Positions 35,240 through 45,328 of a DNA stretch of 64,000 bases are shown piece by piece. A program made the translations under genes and the position numbers. Positions within the stretch are counted from its first letter, which is position 1. Every line of letters begins with the position of its first letter. Where the stretch lies: the NCBI RefSeq assembly GCF_018760785.1, contig NZ_JAHHZO010000003.1:372001-436000 (forward strand). The letters are read 5' to 3'. This DNA is from Rhizobium sp. CSW-27 (GTDB lineage Bacteria; Pseudomonadota; Alphaproteobacteria; Rhizobiales; Rhizobiaceae). The notes under the pieces are model-generated. The model ran no database searches, was not told the origin of the DNA, and saw only the letters and a program-made list of their open reading frames with translations.

Positions 35240-36289
35240 TCAATACTGGATGCTACGGGAATGGGAGTGCGGCGCACCGCTTTCGCGCAGCGTCAGCCGC
35301 GGCTGCAGAACAATCTGGCAGGGCCGTTTCATCCTGCCGGTCATATGATCGATAAGAAGACGCGCGGCCGTCTGGCCCATCATCTCAATTCTCTGGCTCA
35401 TGGTGGACAAAGCGGGAAGAGCCATTTCTCCGAGCGGCAAACCATCAAAGCTCAGCACGGACATGTCGCGGGGCACATCCATGCCCTCTTCATGCAGGCA
35501 GGAAATCGCGCCGAGCCCGATCATATCCGTCGTCGCAAACACGGCCGTCAGTCCGCGCGTGTCGATCAGCAACTGCCGCATGGCGCGCCGGCCGAAATCG
35601 AAACGCTCGCCGGGCATATCGCTGGATATGGCAATGCGGTCCGCAATACCGAGGTCGCGGGCGGCATCGAGGGCGCCGCTCACGCGCATGAAGCCGGGCC
35701 GACCGCCATGTGCCCGCTGATCCCAGCCCTTCACCAGAATTCCGATATTACGGTGGCCGAGATCGTAGAGATGCTGGATCGCCTCGCGTCCGCCGGCATA
35801 ATTGTCCGTCGTCACCTGGGAGCATTTGCCCGTCGGCGGCGCAGTCTCGACGAAGACGACCGGCACGCCCGCCCGCTCGAAACGCGCCGCATTGCGGGCG
35901 GCAAGCGCCAGGGACGACGATGGACGAATGATGACACCGCCGAGTTCGATGTCGAGCAGCCGCCGCACATAGGCATTCTCTCGCTCCGGCTCGGTATGGG
36001 TGGAGCAGACCATGGCGAGATAACCCTCGGCGGCCAAAGTTGCCTCGATCGCACGGTGCAGGGTTGCGCCGAAAGGTGAGCCTTGCCGCGCCAGCAGCAC
36101 GCCGACGGTCTTGTCGCGTTTGCGGGGTACAGCCGTGCTGACGGCATCCGGACGATAACCGAGCGATTCAGCGGCCTGCAGCACCGCGGCCCGTTTGGCC
36201 GGGCTGATGTGCAAATGCCCGTTCAGCGCGCGCGAGGCTGTTGCCGGCGACACACCCGCCCGGGCAGCGACATCCTTGATGCCAACCAT
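35240..36289 (-). CDS. LacI family transcriptional regulator of the oligosaccharide/peptide importer operon
   Basis: Repressor of 349 residues, with the LacI helix-turn-helix at the very start (VGIKDVAARAGVSPATASRALNGHLHISPAKRAAVLQAAESLGYRPD) and a sugar-binding-protein-like effector domain (TVGVLLARQGSPFGATLHRAIEATLAAEGY...). The ATG at 36289 starts 1 bp after the ATPase stop. Being encoded inside the operon it probably controls, it would be self-regulated through the promoter upstream of 42496. LacI regulation favours a carbohydrate substrate. Confidence 0.9.
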   Translation of the reverse strand: MVGIKDVAARAGVSPATASRALNGHLHISPAKRAAVLQAAESLGYRPDAVSTAVPRKRDKTVGVLLARQGSPFGATLHRAIEATLAAEGYLAMVCSTHTEPERENAYVRRLLDIELGGVIIRPSSSLALAARNAARFERAGVPVVFVETAPPTGKCSQVTTDNYAGGREAIQHLYDLGHRNIGILVKGWDQRAHGGRPGFMRVSGALDAARDLGIADRIAISSDMPGERFDFGRRAMRQLLIDTRGLTAVFATTDMIGLGAISCLHEEGMDVPRDMSVLSFDGLPLGEMALPALSTMSQRIEMMGQTAARLLIDHMTGRMKRPCQIVLQPRLTLRESGAPHSHSRSIQY

Positions 36290-36290
36290 T

Positions 36291-38372
36291 TCAGGCCGGC
36301 TCCAGGAGGCGTACCGGCACCGCGGCAGGCAGCGGGTGGAAGCAGGCCACATCCCGGCCCGATCCGCTTGCGGCAAGCGGTGGCGGCGTGCGCCGACATT
36401 CGTCGCTCGCCAAGGAACAGCGGGGGTGAAAGCGGCAGCCCTCCGGGAAGGCTGCGGGGTCGGGCACGCTGCCGGCCAGCCGTTGACGCTCCGTGCGGCG
36501 AGCCACCGTCGGCTCCAGGACCGAATTCAACAGCGCCCGCGTATAAGGATGCCGCGGAGCAGAAAACAGTTCCTCGGTCGGAGCAAGCTCGACCACCTGA
36601 CCCGCATACATGACCGCAACCCGGTCGCTGATGTGGCGGACGACAGAAAGGTCGTGCGAGATGAACAGATAAGAGAGGCCGAGCTCTGCCTGCAGGTCGC
36701 GCAGGAGGTTGAGGATCTGTGCCTGTACCGAGACATCCAGCGCCGAAACCGGTTCATCGGCAATAATCAGCCGCGGCCTGCTGGCCAGAGCCCGGGCAAT
36801 CCCGATGCGCTGACGCTGTCCACCTGAAAACGCATGCGCATGGCGATCGAGATAAGCGGTATCGAGCCCCACCATCCGCATGACCTCGTGGACACGCGAC
36901 GCGATGGCCGGACGGCTTTCGCCGGCCACCGACAGCACTTCGGCAAGGATGTCATACACCGTCAGGCGCGGATTGAACGAGCCGTTCGGGTCCTGGAACA
37001 CCATGCGGATATCGCGCCAATGGCGTCGCCGGGCGGCCGGCGGCAGGGCCGCCAGATCGACATCATGGCCCTTGTTCGACAAAAAGACCTTGCCTTCGCT
37101 TGGCTTGTGCAGGCCGATCACCGTTTGTCCCAGGGTGGATTTTCCGCAGCCAGATTCGCCAACGAGCCCGAGCGTCTCGCCGGGCCAGATATCGAAGGAG
37201 ACACCGTCGAGCGACCGGACGCGGCGTGGCTTGGTGAAGAGACCGCCACCTTGCAGGAAATGCTTCTTCAGTCCGCGCACCTTCAAGAGCGGCGGGCAAG
37301 TGTAATCCGGTTTGCGTCTGGCCACAGCGGGTGCATGTGTTTCGGCAGCTTGCAGATGGCCTTCATCATCAAGCGCCCAGCACGCGGCCTGCCGCGCCTC
37401 AGCCAGCTGGCGTGGCGGTGGCGCCTGGCGATCACATTCGCCGGGGCGGCGATGGCCACACCGGGCAAAGAAGGCGCAGCCCGACGGCCGGTTGTGCAGA
37501 TGCGGAACCGTACCGGGGATGGTCTCCAGGCGGTCGCGGCGCCGGCCGGTCACCGAGGGCCTGGAGGCGAGCAGTCCGCGGGTATAGGGATGACGCGGGT
37601 CGGAGAGCACCTCAGCCACCGGACCACTTTCGACGATCCGCCCCATATACATCACCGCAACATCATCGGCGACTTCGGAGACCACGCCGAGATCATGGGT
37701 GATGAAGAGCATCGCCATGCCCTGCGCCTGCTGACGTTCACGCAGAAGATCCAGGATCACGGCCTGCGTCGTCACATCAAGTGCCGTCGTCGGCTCGTCG
37801 GCGATCAAAAGCTGCGGGCGGCCGACAAGTGCCATGGCAATCATCGCACGCTGACGCTGGCCGCCGGAGAGTTCGAAGGAATAGGCGTCGAAACGCTTTT
37901 CCGGCGCGGGCATTCCGACGGCCCTCAGCACCGCAATCGCCTCCTCACGCGCCTCGCTGCGGCTGGTGTTTCCGTGCCAGCGAAGAACCTCAGAGATCTG
38001 GTCGCCGATCGTGTAAAGCGGCGAGAGCGCGCTCATCGGCTCCTGATAGATCATCGCAATGTCATTGCCGCGAATGCTGCGTATGGCAGATCCACGCGGG
38101 TCGAGCGCGGCAATGTCGATACTCTCCCTGCCATCGCGGCAAAGCCATATGCCGCCCTGCCCGATGCGGGCATTATCACCCATCACCTGCAAAATGGCCT
38201 TGGCAGTCAGCGACTTGCCGCAGCCGGATTCCCCGACGAGACACAATGTCCTGCCGCGGCGCACCTGGAACGAGACCCCGTCAAGGGCGGTAAACTGTCG
38301 ATCACCCTCCGCAAAACTGACATGCAGATCGCGAACCTCCAGGAAGGGCGTGTCGTGCAAAACCTCGGCCAT
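36291..38372 (-). CDS. Fused twin-ATPase ABC transporter protein (OppD-OppF/DppD-DppF type)
   Basis: Energises a peptide- or oligosaccharide-type importer. The 693-residue protein holds two complete nucleotide-binding domains. The first has Walker A GESGCGKSLTAK near 46, LSGGQRQRAMIA and LLIADEPTTALD, and the second has GESGCGKSTLGQ near 415, FSGGQRQRIGIA and LIIADEPVSALD. Each is followed by the oligopeptide-ABC C-terminal cysteine segment (GCAFFARCGHRRPGEC and GCRFHPRCSLASDEC). These two are separate genes in classic Opp and Dpp systems; fusion is known but less common. The LacI gene follows after 1 bp. Confidence 0.94.
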   Translation of the reverse strand: MAEVLHDTPFLEVRDLHVSFAEGDRQFTALDGVSFQVRRGRTLCLVGESGCGKSLTAKAILQVMGDNARIGQGGIWLCRDGRESIDIAALDPRGSAIRSIRGNDIAMIYQEPMSALSPLYTIGDQISEVLRWHGNTSRSEAREEAIAVLRAVGMPAPEKRFDAYSFELSGGQRQRAMIAMALVGRPQLLIADEPTTALDVTTQAVILDLLRERQQAQGMAMLFITHDLGVVSEVADDVAVMYMGRIVESGPVAEVLSDPRHPYTRGLLASRPSVTGRRRDRLETIPGTVPHLHNRPSGCAFFARCGHRRPGECDRQAPPPRQLAEARQAACWALDDEGHLQAAETHAPAVARRKPDYTCPPLLKVRGLKKHFLQGGGLFTKPRRVRSLDGVSFDIWPGETLGLVGESGCGKSTLGQTVIGLHKPSEGKVFLSNKGHDVDLAALPPAARRRHWRDIRMVFQDPNGSFNPRLTVYDILAEVLSVAGESRPAIASRVHEVMRMVGLDTAYLDRHAHAFSGGQRQRIGIARALASRPRLIIADEPVSALDVSVQAQILNLLRDLQAELGLSYLFISHDLSVVRHISDRVAVMYAGQVVELAPTEELFSAPRHPYTRALLNSVLEPTVARRTERQRLAGSVPDPAAFPEGCRFHPRCSLASDECRRTPPPLAASGSGRDVACFHPLPAAVPVRLLEPA

Positions 38373-38375
38373 GGT

Positions 38376-39485
38376 TCAACTCCCGTGAGGATCGGCGGCA
38401 TCGCGCAGTCCGTCGCCCAGGAAATTCAGGGCAAGGACAGCGAAAACGACGACCGCGCCCGGCAGGAACAGCCAGGGAGCGGTGTACATCGACCGGATGT
38501 TCTGGATTTCCTGGAGCAGGACGCCCCAGCTGATGACTGGCGCCTTCAGCCCGATCCCAAGGAAACTGAGGCTCGTTTCCGCGAGAATCATGGCTGGAAT
38601 GGCCAGCGTGATCACCGCGATGATGTGCGAATAGAAACAGGGCAGCATATGACGGAAGAGGATGCGCATCGTGGAGCACCCGTCGAGTTTTGCCGCCTTG
38701 ATGAACTCCTCTTCCTTCATCGCCAGGAAACGACCACGAACGACACGCGCAAGCCCCGTCCAGCCGAGCATCGACAGAACAAGGGAGATGAGGAAATAGG
38801 TCTGCAGCGGCGGCGTATCCTTTGGAATGGCCGCCGCAAAGCCGATCCAGAGAGGGATAGACGGGAGGGATTGCAGGAATTCGATGAAACGCTGGATGAC
38901 CTGATCGGTCATGCCTCCGGCATAACCGGAAATTCCGCCGATCGCCACGCCGAGCACAAGCGACAGCGCCACCCCTGCCAGCCCGATCGTCATGGAAACC
39001 CGCGCTGCATAGATGGTGCGCGACAGGACGTCACGGCCAAGCCGATCCGCACCGGCAAAAAAGACGCGTTGGCGCGGATCAACCGGTCCCAACAGATGCC
39101 GATTGGCAGGGATCAGGCCGAGCCAGCGATATTCATCGCCCTTCACCCAGAGGCCAAGCGGCACCACGGCGCGCGGATCGGCGACAAAACTGCGCGTGCC
39201 GGACGCATAATCGAACTGCACCTTGTAGCCCAGCACATGCGGCTCAAATCGCCCGTCGCGAAACAGATGGATGGCCTGCGGCGGATAATAGGCATACCGT
39301 GTCGAATAGGCGTCGGGTGCCTGGGGCGAGAGAATTTCGACGAATATCGTTGCCACATATAACAGGACGGTGATCCACAATCCGGCAAGGCCGAGCCGGT
39401 GACGGCGGAACCTGCGCCAGACAGCAGAGGCCGGGCTTTGTGCCGGCGGAGCGACATCGGCAGACAAGGCGTCGATGGCAACCAT
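38376..39485 (-). CDS. Peptide/oligosaccharide ABC transporter permease (DppC/OppC type)
   Basis: Membrane subunit of 369 residues, larger than the usual 300. The first span is near 35-52, then a long periplasmic insert of about 110 residues (from SPQAPDAYSTRYAYY to QRVFFAGADRLGRDVLSR) precedes the conserved core with the EAA loop (FIKAAKLDGCSTMRILFRHMLP). Such an insert occurs in permeases paired with 600-residue binding proteins. Its ATG overlaps the upstream permease stop by 1 base in ATGA fashion, and it ends 3 bp before the ATPase gene. Confidence 0.9.
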   Translation of the reverse strand: MVAIDALSADVAPPAQSPASAVWRRFRRHRLGLAGLWITVLLYVATIFVEILSPQAPDAYSTRYAYYPPQAIHLFRDGRFEPHVLGYKVQFDYASGTRSFVADPRAVVPLGLWVKGDEYRWLGLIPANRHLLGPVDPRQRVFFAGADRLGRDVLSRTIYAARVSMTIGLAGVALSLVLGVAIGGISGYAGGMTDQVIQRFIEFLQSLPSIPLWIGFAAAIPKDTPPLQTYFLISLVLSMLGWTGLARVVRGRFLAMKEEEFIKAAKLDGCSTMRILFRHMLPCFYSHIIAVITLAIPAMILAETSLSFLGIGLKAPVISWGVLLQEIQNIRSMYTAPWLFLPGAVVVFAVLALNFLGDGLRDAADPHGS

Positions 39486-40495
39486 CAGGCTCTCCTTTCG
39501 ACAAGGGTGAACTGACGACGAATGCGCGGATCAAGCCAGGCCAGAAGCACATCCGAAAACAGGGTTCCGATCATGCCGAGAATGCCGAGAAACATGATGA
39601 GCGTGGCGGCGAGGAACATGTCCTGGTTTCGCAAGGCATCGAACAGAAGCGGGCCGGTGGTTTCCAGACCCAGCACGATCGCGACAATGGTTTCGCCCGA
39701 GATGATGTGCACGAAGACATCATTGAGACCGGAAACAAACGGGTTCATTGCATGGCGGACGGGATATTTCAGAAGCGCCCAGGTTTCCGGCAAGCCCTTG
39801 GCCCGCGCCGCCGACAGATAGGGAGCACGCAACTCATCCAGCAGGTTGGCACGAATGGTGCGGATGATCGAGGCCATGCCGGATATGCCGAGAACCAGGA
39901 TCGGTATCCACAAATGCGCCAGAAGATCGAGCACCTTGCCGAGGCTCCAGGGCGCATCGGCATATTGCGAGGAAAAGAGCCCGCCGACACTCTGGCCGGT
40001 AAACACGAACAGCGCATACATCAGTGCCAGCGCCAACAGAAAGTTCGGCAAAGCCAGCCCGAAAAAGCCGAGTGATGTAAAAACGTAATCGGCAATCGAA
40101 TATCGGCGGACGGCCGAATAGATGCCGATCGGTATGGCGATCATCCAGGTCACGGTCAGCGTGACAATGGAGAGGATGGCGGTCAGTCCCAGCCGTTCGC
40201 CGATCACTTCAGCGACTGGACGGGAGTGCTGGAAGGACCAACCGAAATTGCCGTGCAACAACATGTCCGACATCCAGCGCACATATTGAACCGGAATCGG
40301 CGCATCGAGACCATAGGTGATGCGCAATGCCTCTTTCTGCGCCTCCGTCATCACATCGCCCTGGGCGGCGGCCTGAAGTGCATAGCGATCGACATAATCA
40401 CCCGGCGGAAGATTGATGATGGCGAAGGCGACAACGGAGATGGCGATCAGGGTTGGCGGAACCCAGAGCAACCGCTGCAGGATGAAGCGCAGCAT
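39485..40495 (-). CDS. Peptide/oligosaccharide ABC transporter permease (DppB/OppB type)
   Basis: Partner permease of 336 residues with six spans; the N-terminal MLRFILQRLLWVPPTLIAISVVAF is a DppB hallmark, and the C-terminal EAA loop reads YLSAARAKGLPETWALLKYPV. An ATG at 40510 is in frame, but AGGA lies between it and the ATG at 40495, which is therefore chosen. The binding-protein gene ends 72 bp upstream. Confidence 0.92.
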   Translation of the reverse strand: MLRFILQRLLWVPPTLIAISVVAFAIINLPPGDYVDRYALQAAAQGDVMTEAQKEALRITYGLDAPIPVQYVRWMSDMLLHGNFGWSFQHSRPVAEVIGERLGLTAILSIVTLTVTWMIAIPIGIYSAVRRYSIADYVFTSLGFFGLALPNFLLALALMYALFVFTGQSVGGLFSSQYADAPWSLGKVLDLLAHLWIPILVLGISGMASIIRTIRANLLDELRAPYLSAARAKGLPETWALLKYPVRHAMNPFVSGLNDVFVHIISGETIVAIVLGLETTGPLLFDALRNQDMFLAATLIMFLGILGMIGTLFSDVLLAWLDPRIRRQFTLVERRA

Positions 40496-40567
40496 GGCGT
40501 GTCCTTTCATAACCTATCGCGCAGGACGGCAGAGCCGTTCTGCGCGATAGCCAAGACGGTCTGAGGC

Positions 40568-42496
40568 TTACTTTTTGACGAACCAGGCTTCCATGTTGCT
40601 GGGAGCCGGACCCGGATACAGCCAGCCTTCGATGATCGGCTCATGCACGCCGCCCAGGCGGTTCGATACGACCCGGTAGTTGCCCTCCGGCAGAACCGTG
40701 CCGATGTTGACGAAGCTGTCAGCCATCTGGTCCATGAACTTCTTGACCAGTTCATCACTGGCCTTGCCGGTCTTGGTCGGGATCTCCGCTTCCATGCGGA
40801 ACAGGTCCTTGATGTCCTGCGGCGGCTCGATCGGCTCTGCACCCGCAACAGTTTCCGTCTGCGGCGCGATGTTCTTGTCGATCCAGTTGATCCAGTTGTC
40901 CCAGTTCGACTGATAACGGATCATGCGGGCGAGGCTGGAAAGCGGAAGCTGTCCGCAACCATTTTCGCCAGCCCAGACAAGACCTTCGCGATCACGAGCT
41001 TTGCGACGGGTCTCATAGACCTCGCCCGAGGCGATATCCGGCTTCATCTCCACACCGATATCGGCCCAGTTCTGCGCAATGATCTGCAGGACATCACCCC
41101 ATTCGGCGCGGAAGTCGCCTTCTGCCGATATGGTGAAGCTGACACGCTGTCCGTCCTCGGTCAGGCGGAAACCCTGCGCGTCTTTTTTCGGGTAATATTT
41201 GTCGAGCAGCGCATTGGCCCTGGCCGGATCAAACTCGGTATATTGCTTCGCCAGCCGCTCATTGTAGTAGGGCGAACCCGGACGAGGAGCCGCCTGATAG
41301 GGCTCACCCTGACCAAGATAGACGGTATCGATGATGCCGGGCCGGTCGATCGCGATCGACAGGGCAATCCGGACATCCTTGTTCTGGAGGAAGCTCTGCT
41401 GCCAGGCCTTCGGGCTGTTGAAGGGCAGCTCGATGAACATGGTGTTGTAGTCGCAGCTTTCCGCCTTTGCGAAACGATAATTGCCCTTCTGCTGGTTCTC
41501 GAAGAAGACGCCCTTGTTCTGCGGCACGGAAATGCCCGGCAGCGAATAGTCGAAATCGCCGGCCATGGTCTTCAACAGCTGGACCTCGGAATCCTTGGCA
41601 AGGTCATAGGAGCGGGCATCGATATACGGCAGCTGATTGCAGTTCTGATCCACCTTGAAGTAGTAGGGATTGCGCTCCAGCACGAAATGCGTCTTGCCGA
41701 GCACCGGCTCCACGGTGCGCCAGGCCAGCATGGTCGGCCGCTTCGGGTCATTCTGCTCGGAGAGCTGACCATAGGTGCCAACGCGGCCCGCCCACCACTT
41801 AGCATAGTCCTTCTCACCGCTGGCGGCCATCATTTGCGCAACGCCGTCCGGATTGAGCTCCTTGTCGAACTGCCGGACGTAATGGGCCGGAAACTGGACG
41901 ACGCGCTGACCATAAGGGCCGGCAAGATCGAGAAGGAAGCGGCCGTTCGGCTTCGACCAGCTGATGCGCACCGTCAGGTCGTCAATCTTCTCCACCTTTG
42001 CGACTTCATTTTCGACCGTGAAGGTGCGGTACGGTCCCTTGGGAGATACGGCGCGATTGTTCTCCACCCGGTCCCACCAGAAAACGATATCATCGGCGGA
42101 GAAGGGCACGCCGTCCGACCACTTCAGGCCGGCGCGGATATGGAACGTATAACTCTTGGCGTCCTCGGAAACCTCCCAGCTGGAGGCAATGTTCGGCAGG
42201 ATCTGCGTGCCGTCCGGGCTCCAGCGCACCAGCGGCTCGTACCCATAGTGGCGATAATCCGCCAGGCGCCCGCCGCTGAAGGGCTCCTTCAGCATGCCGC
42301 CATAGGTGCCCACTTCGTCCACCTGCACGACGAGGGGATCTTTCGGCAGGCGATCGCCTACAGCCGGCAGCGTTTTCGCCGCGACGGCGGCATCGAGCTG
42401 CGGCGACTGATGAAACACCTGACAGGCGCCGGCAGCAACGGCCGGGCCGGCCAACGCGGCCAAAGCCGCGGAGAGCATGAGGGTTCTGGTATTCAT
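40568..42496 (-). CDS. Periplasmic substrate-binding protein, family 5
   Basis: Binding protein of 642 residues that starts the six-gene importer operon. The signal peptide is MNTRTLMLSAALAALAGPAVAAG (cleavage near residue 22). Family 5 features follow: PLVRWSPDGTQILPNIASSWEVSEDAKSYTFHIRAGLKWSDGVPFSADDIVFWW. It belongs to the long subgroup whose members bind oligosaccharides or other large solutes as often as peptides; the LacI regulator in the operon favours a sugar ligand, which is an inference. The 250 bp upstream hold its promoter. Confidence 0.9.
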   Translation of the reverse strand: MNTRTLMLSAALAALAGPAVAAGACQVFHQSPQLDAAVAAKTLPAVGDRLPKDPLVVQVDEVGTYGGMLKEPFSGGRLADYRHYGYEPLVRWSPDGTQILPNIASSWEVSEDAKSYTFHIRAGLKWSDGVPFSADDIVFWWDRVENNRAVSPKGPYRTFTVENEVAKVEKIDDLTVRISWSKPNGRFLLDLAGPYGQRVVQFPAHYVRQFDKELNPDGVAQMMAASGEKDYAKWWAGRVGTYGQLSEQNDPKRPTMLAWRTVEPVLGKTHFVLERNPYYFKVDQNCNQLPYIDARSYDLAKDSEVQLLKTMAGDFDYSLPGISVPQNKGVFFENQQKGNYRFAKAESCDYNTMFIELPFNSPKAWQQSFLQNKDVRIALSIAIDRPGIIDTVYLGQGEPYQAAPRPGSPYYNERLAKQYTEFDPARANALLDKYYPKKDAQGFRLTEDGQRVSFTISAEGDFRAEWGDVLQIIAQNWADIGVEMKPDIASGEVYETRRKARDREGLVWAGENGCGQLPLSSLARMIRYQSNWDNWINWIDKNIAPQTETVAGAEPIEPPQDIKDLFRMEAEIPTKTGKASDELVKKFMDQMADSFVNIGTVLPEGNYRVVSNRLGGVHEPIIEGWLYPGPAPSNMEAWFVKK

Positions 42497-42744
42497 CTGC
42501 GCTTCCTCTGAAACGTCCCCTGCCGGGGCAGGCGTTGAAAACTGTTTCAGAGGTAACCGGGCGAGGCGTCAGTTATGTGAATGTCGCCGCATTGCAACAT
42601 GGCTTTGCACGGCTTGCGTCATGACCGTCATATCTTTGACAATAAATGATAAAATCGGCTGGCTCGACAATCATGAAAGGGAGCATGGTGGCCACTGCGA
42701 CAGGAGCCGCGGCGGCGGATTGACTGAAAAAAACTGAAACATTT

Positions 42745-43722
42745 TCAAGACGCAGAAATTGCGGCGGTTGTGTCCCCCTCGGCAAGACGACCACGCAGGA
42801 TCACCGTGCGTGGCGAACTTGCGCCGTCCTGTACGAGGGCAAGCAATTGCCGGGCGCAGATGCCGCCAAGTTCTGAAAAGGGGATCGCAACCGATGTGAT
42901 GCGCGGGGAAACCATGCGGGCAAAATCGGTTCCGCCGAGGCTGAGCACCGAAAGCGTGCCAGGCACCGCGATCCGTCTTTCGCGCAGCACCCGCAGCACG
43001 GTGCAGGCGATCTGTTCATTGCTGCAGAAAACGGCCGTTGGCCAGGTGGCGGATGGTAGGTCCAGGTGGTCACTCAACAAGCCGGCCGCATCGAAAGGTT
43101 CGGTGGCCTCGGCGTCCGGCAGAATGCCATCGCCCTCCTCCAGCCAGGACCGTTCGGCAGGTCCGACCAGCGCAAGCACGCGCTGATGGCCGAGACCGGC
43201 AAGGTAGTCCATGCCAAAACGCCAGCATTGCAGCGGATCGACCGCAACGGCACTGACATCCGGCACCTGCACCAAGGCGTCCAGAATGATCGGCACGATG
43301 CCGGCACTTTCCAGTTCATGCGCGGCCGCCAGAGCCCGGGCGGGATAACCTTGCGGCGCAAGGATGCAACCGGCCACGCCTCTTTTGATCATCGAGTCCA
43401 GATAGAACCGCTCGCGGGCGCGATCGCCGTCGGCGTTGCAGACGAAGGTCTTGTATCCGGCATCGAAAAGAATGGTCTCGGCAGCCTCTGCCATGCGCCC
43501 GTCCTTCAGGCCGGGCACGCCGAACTGAAGGTAACCGATCACATCGGAACTGGCAGCCAGGTGGCCAGGCGCCGTGCGCTGAGGCTTGTAGTTCTCACGT
43601 CGGGCGATGCTGAGAATATGTTGGCGAAGCGCCTCTCGCACATGCGGATGCCCGTTCATGGTCCGCGAGACGGTGGCAGGCGATACACCCGCCAGACGCG
43701 CAATCCGTCTTATATCCGACAT
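42745..43722 (-). CDS. LacI family transcriptional regulator (second)
   Basis: Regulator of 325 residues with the LacI helix-turn-helix at its N-terminus (MSDIRRIARLAGVSPATVSRTMNGHPHVREALRQHILSIARR) and an effector domain similar to periplasmic sugar-binding proteins. The ATG at 43722 is set by the family N-terminus. It lies 131 bp after the flavoprotein gene and 248 bp before the importer binding-protein gene, all in the same direction, so it could serve either. A LacI-like palindrome at 43836-43849 lies upstream. Confidence 0.9.
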   Translation of the reverse strand: MSDIRRIARLAGVSPATVSRTMNGHPHVREALRQHILSIARRENYKPQRTAPGHLAASSDVIGYLQFGVPGLKDGRMAEAAETILFDAGYKTFVCNADGDRARERFYLDSMIKRGVAGCILAPQGYPARALAAAHELESAGIVPIILDALVQVPDVSAVAVDPLQCWRFGMDYLAGLGHQRVLALVGPAERSWLEEGDGILPDAEATEPFDAAGLLSDHLDLPSATWPTAVFCSNEQIACTVLRVLRERRIAVPGTLSVLSLGGTDFARMVSPRITSVAIPFSELGGICARQLLALVQDGASSPRTVILRGRLAEGDTTAAISAS

Positions 43723-43835
43723 CCGACCTGTTCCAACTTCAGTTCCGTGCTGCCGCGACAGGCATACAATAGCATAGCTCCAGTGGTCGCGGCGGCAAGA
43801 GCCCTGTCGAATCGATGCTCCGCACGGAAACGTCC

Positions 43836-43849
43836 GAGAACCGGTTTTC
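43836..43849. promoter_or_regulatory. LacI-type operator candidate
   Basis: GAGAACCGGTTTTC is symmetric about a central CG with 12 of 14 positions paired, the usual design of LacI-family sites. It lies 114 bp upstream of the LacI gene, just inside the end of the flavoprotein spacer. Autoregulation is a reasonable guess. Confidence 0.42.
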
Positions 43850-43853
43850 CTCC

Positions 43854-45278
43854 TCAAGACTTCCCGAGAATTGACGGGCACCGGACGGCATGAGCGCTTG
43901 ACCCGGCGCCCGCCGACCAGCCGAGCGTCACGGCCGTCAGCAACCCGTTGCCGGACAGGTATCCGGAGGCCGCGTTGCCCGAGACGCCGCAGGCCGCGCC
44001 GCCAGCCGCATGGAGATTGGGAAGCGGCGTGCCATCCGGGCGCAGAACACGGGCTGCTGTATCCACGACCAGCCCACCTTGGGTGTGGAACAGCGCACCG
44101 GTCACGCGCACGGCGCAAAACGGTGCAGACAATTGTGGCGAACCGGCGAAATTGCGGCCGAAGGGATCGCTGGCCTCACCCCGTTTGCAGGCCGCCACCT
44201 GCTCTTCGATCTGCCGAAGGGCGTCTTCCGGCACGTTCATCCGTGCCGCCAGTTGAGACAGGTCGTCCGCCGTCACGACCACGCCCATTGCCTCGGCCCG
44301 CCGGAAATCCTCGAACTGCCGGGCGATTGCGGCAATCCGGACATCAAAGATGCTCCAGGCAAGTCCCTCCGGTTGTTTGAGGACGTCGGCGGCCTGCTCC
44401 GAATAACCTTTCGCCTCGTCCGAGAAACGTTCCCCGTCCATGTTCACCTGGAAACCACCCTCGGTGATGGTGGCCCAGGAAATCAGGATGCCGGCCGGAT
44501 GAGCGACCGATCCGTGCCCCTGGTGGCCGTTGAGGTGCCGGGTAGAAGCGCCCAGCGCCTCGCCCCACAAAAGCGCATCTCCTTGATTGCCGGCATGGCC
44601 GAAATAGGTCGCCTCCGCCAGTGACGGAATGTGCGCGGAAACGAGCGATCTGTTGCCGCCATATCCGTTGCAGGCCAGGATCAAACGATCGCAGCCAACC
44701 TCCTCCACGGCCCCATCCGGGCGGGTAAAGGCAAGGCCCAGAACATGGTCGGCATCATCAGCAAAAAGCGTCGTCACATGCGCGTCGCAGATCACCGGGA
44801 TGTCGCTGCCTTCCACCGCCGCGCGCAAGGCATCGATCAATTCCTCCCCGGAACGGGAGGCAAGCCCGTGCATGCGGCGGGCCGAGTGACCCGGATAGCT
44901 GAAATCCTCGATGACGGAAAAGTTGAGGCCATGACGGTCCGCCAGCCATTCGAGCGTCGGTCCGGCCAGGCGCGTGACGTGATCCACGATCAGGGCATCG
45001 GGCTCCTGATGCGCCTTCCGGAGTATATCGCCGGCAAACTGTTCCGGTGTGTCGGCGATCCCTGCAGCACGCTGCCAGCGCGTTGCAGCCGCGGGTATGA
45101 GCCCGGCCGATAGCGCGGTCGATCCGCGTGGCAGGGGATCGCGCTCGAGAACCAGAACGTCTTCGCCCTGTTCGTGCGCGGCAAGTGCAGCAACGAGACC
45201 TGCGGCACCAGCCCCGATGATGGCAAGCGGAACATGATAGTCGAAGGTTTTTCCATTGGCTCGCACCAGCTGAGACAC
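43854..45278 (-). CDS. FAD-dependent oxidoreductase, fumarate reductase/3-ketosteroid dehydrogenase-like flavoprotein
   Basis: Soluble flavoprotein of about 474 residues. The FAD fold starts LAIIGAGAAGLVAALAAHEQGEDVLVLERD; the segment GSTALSAGLIPAAATRW, the block YFGHAGNQGDALLWGEALGA and the C-terminal NLHAAGGAACGVSGNAASGYLSGNGLLTAV match the fumarate reductase/succinate dehydrogenase flavoprotein group, whose members reduce or form a carbon-carbon double bond next to a carboxyl or keto group. The GTG at 45278 follows AAGGGAG closely and is preferred to an upstream GTG at 45323. It is divergent from the LeuC-like gene and probably belongs to the same pathway. Confidence 0.85.
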   Translation of the reverse strand: MSQLVRANGKTFDYHVPLAIIGAGAAGLVAALAAHEQGEDVLVLERDPLPRGSTALSAGLIPAAATRWQRAAGIADTPEQFAGDILRKAHQEPDALIVDHVTRLAGPTLEWLADRHGLNFSVIEDFSYPGHSARRMHGLASRSGEELIDALRAAVEGSDIPVICDAHVTTLFADDADHVLGLAFTRPDGAVEEVGCDRLILACNGYGGNRSLVSAHIPSLAEATYFGHAGNQGDALLWGEALGASTRHLNGHQGHGSVAHPAGILISWATITEGGFQVNMDGERFSDEAKGYSEQAADVLKQPEGLAWSIFDVRIAAIARQFEDFRRAEAMGVVVTADDLSQLAARMNVPEDALRQIEEQVAACKRGEASDPFGRNFAGSPQLSAPFCAVRVTGALFHTQGGLVVDTAARVLRPDGTPLPNLHAAGGAACGVSGNAASGYLSGNGLLTAVTLGWSAGAGSSAHAVRCPSILGKS

Positions 45279-45328
45279 ACGCAGCTCCCTTCCCCATACC
45301 AGACAGCATTCTGCCGTTTTCACAAAAC

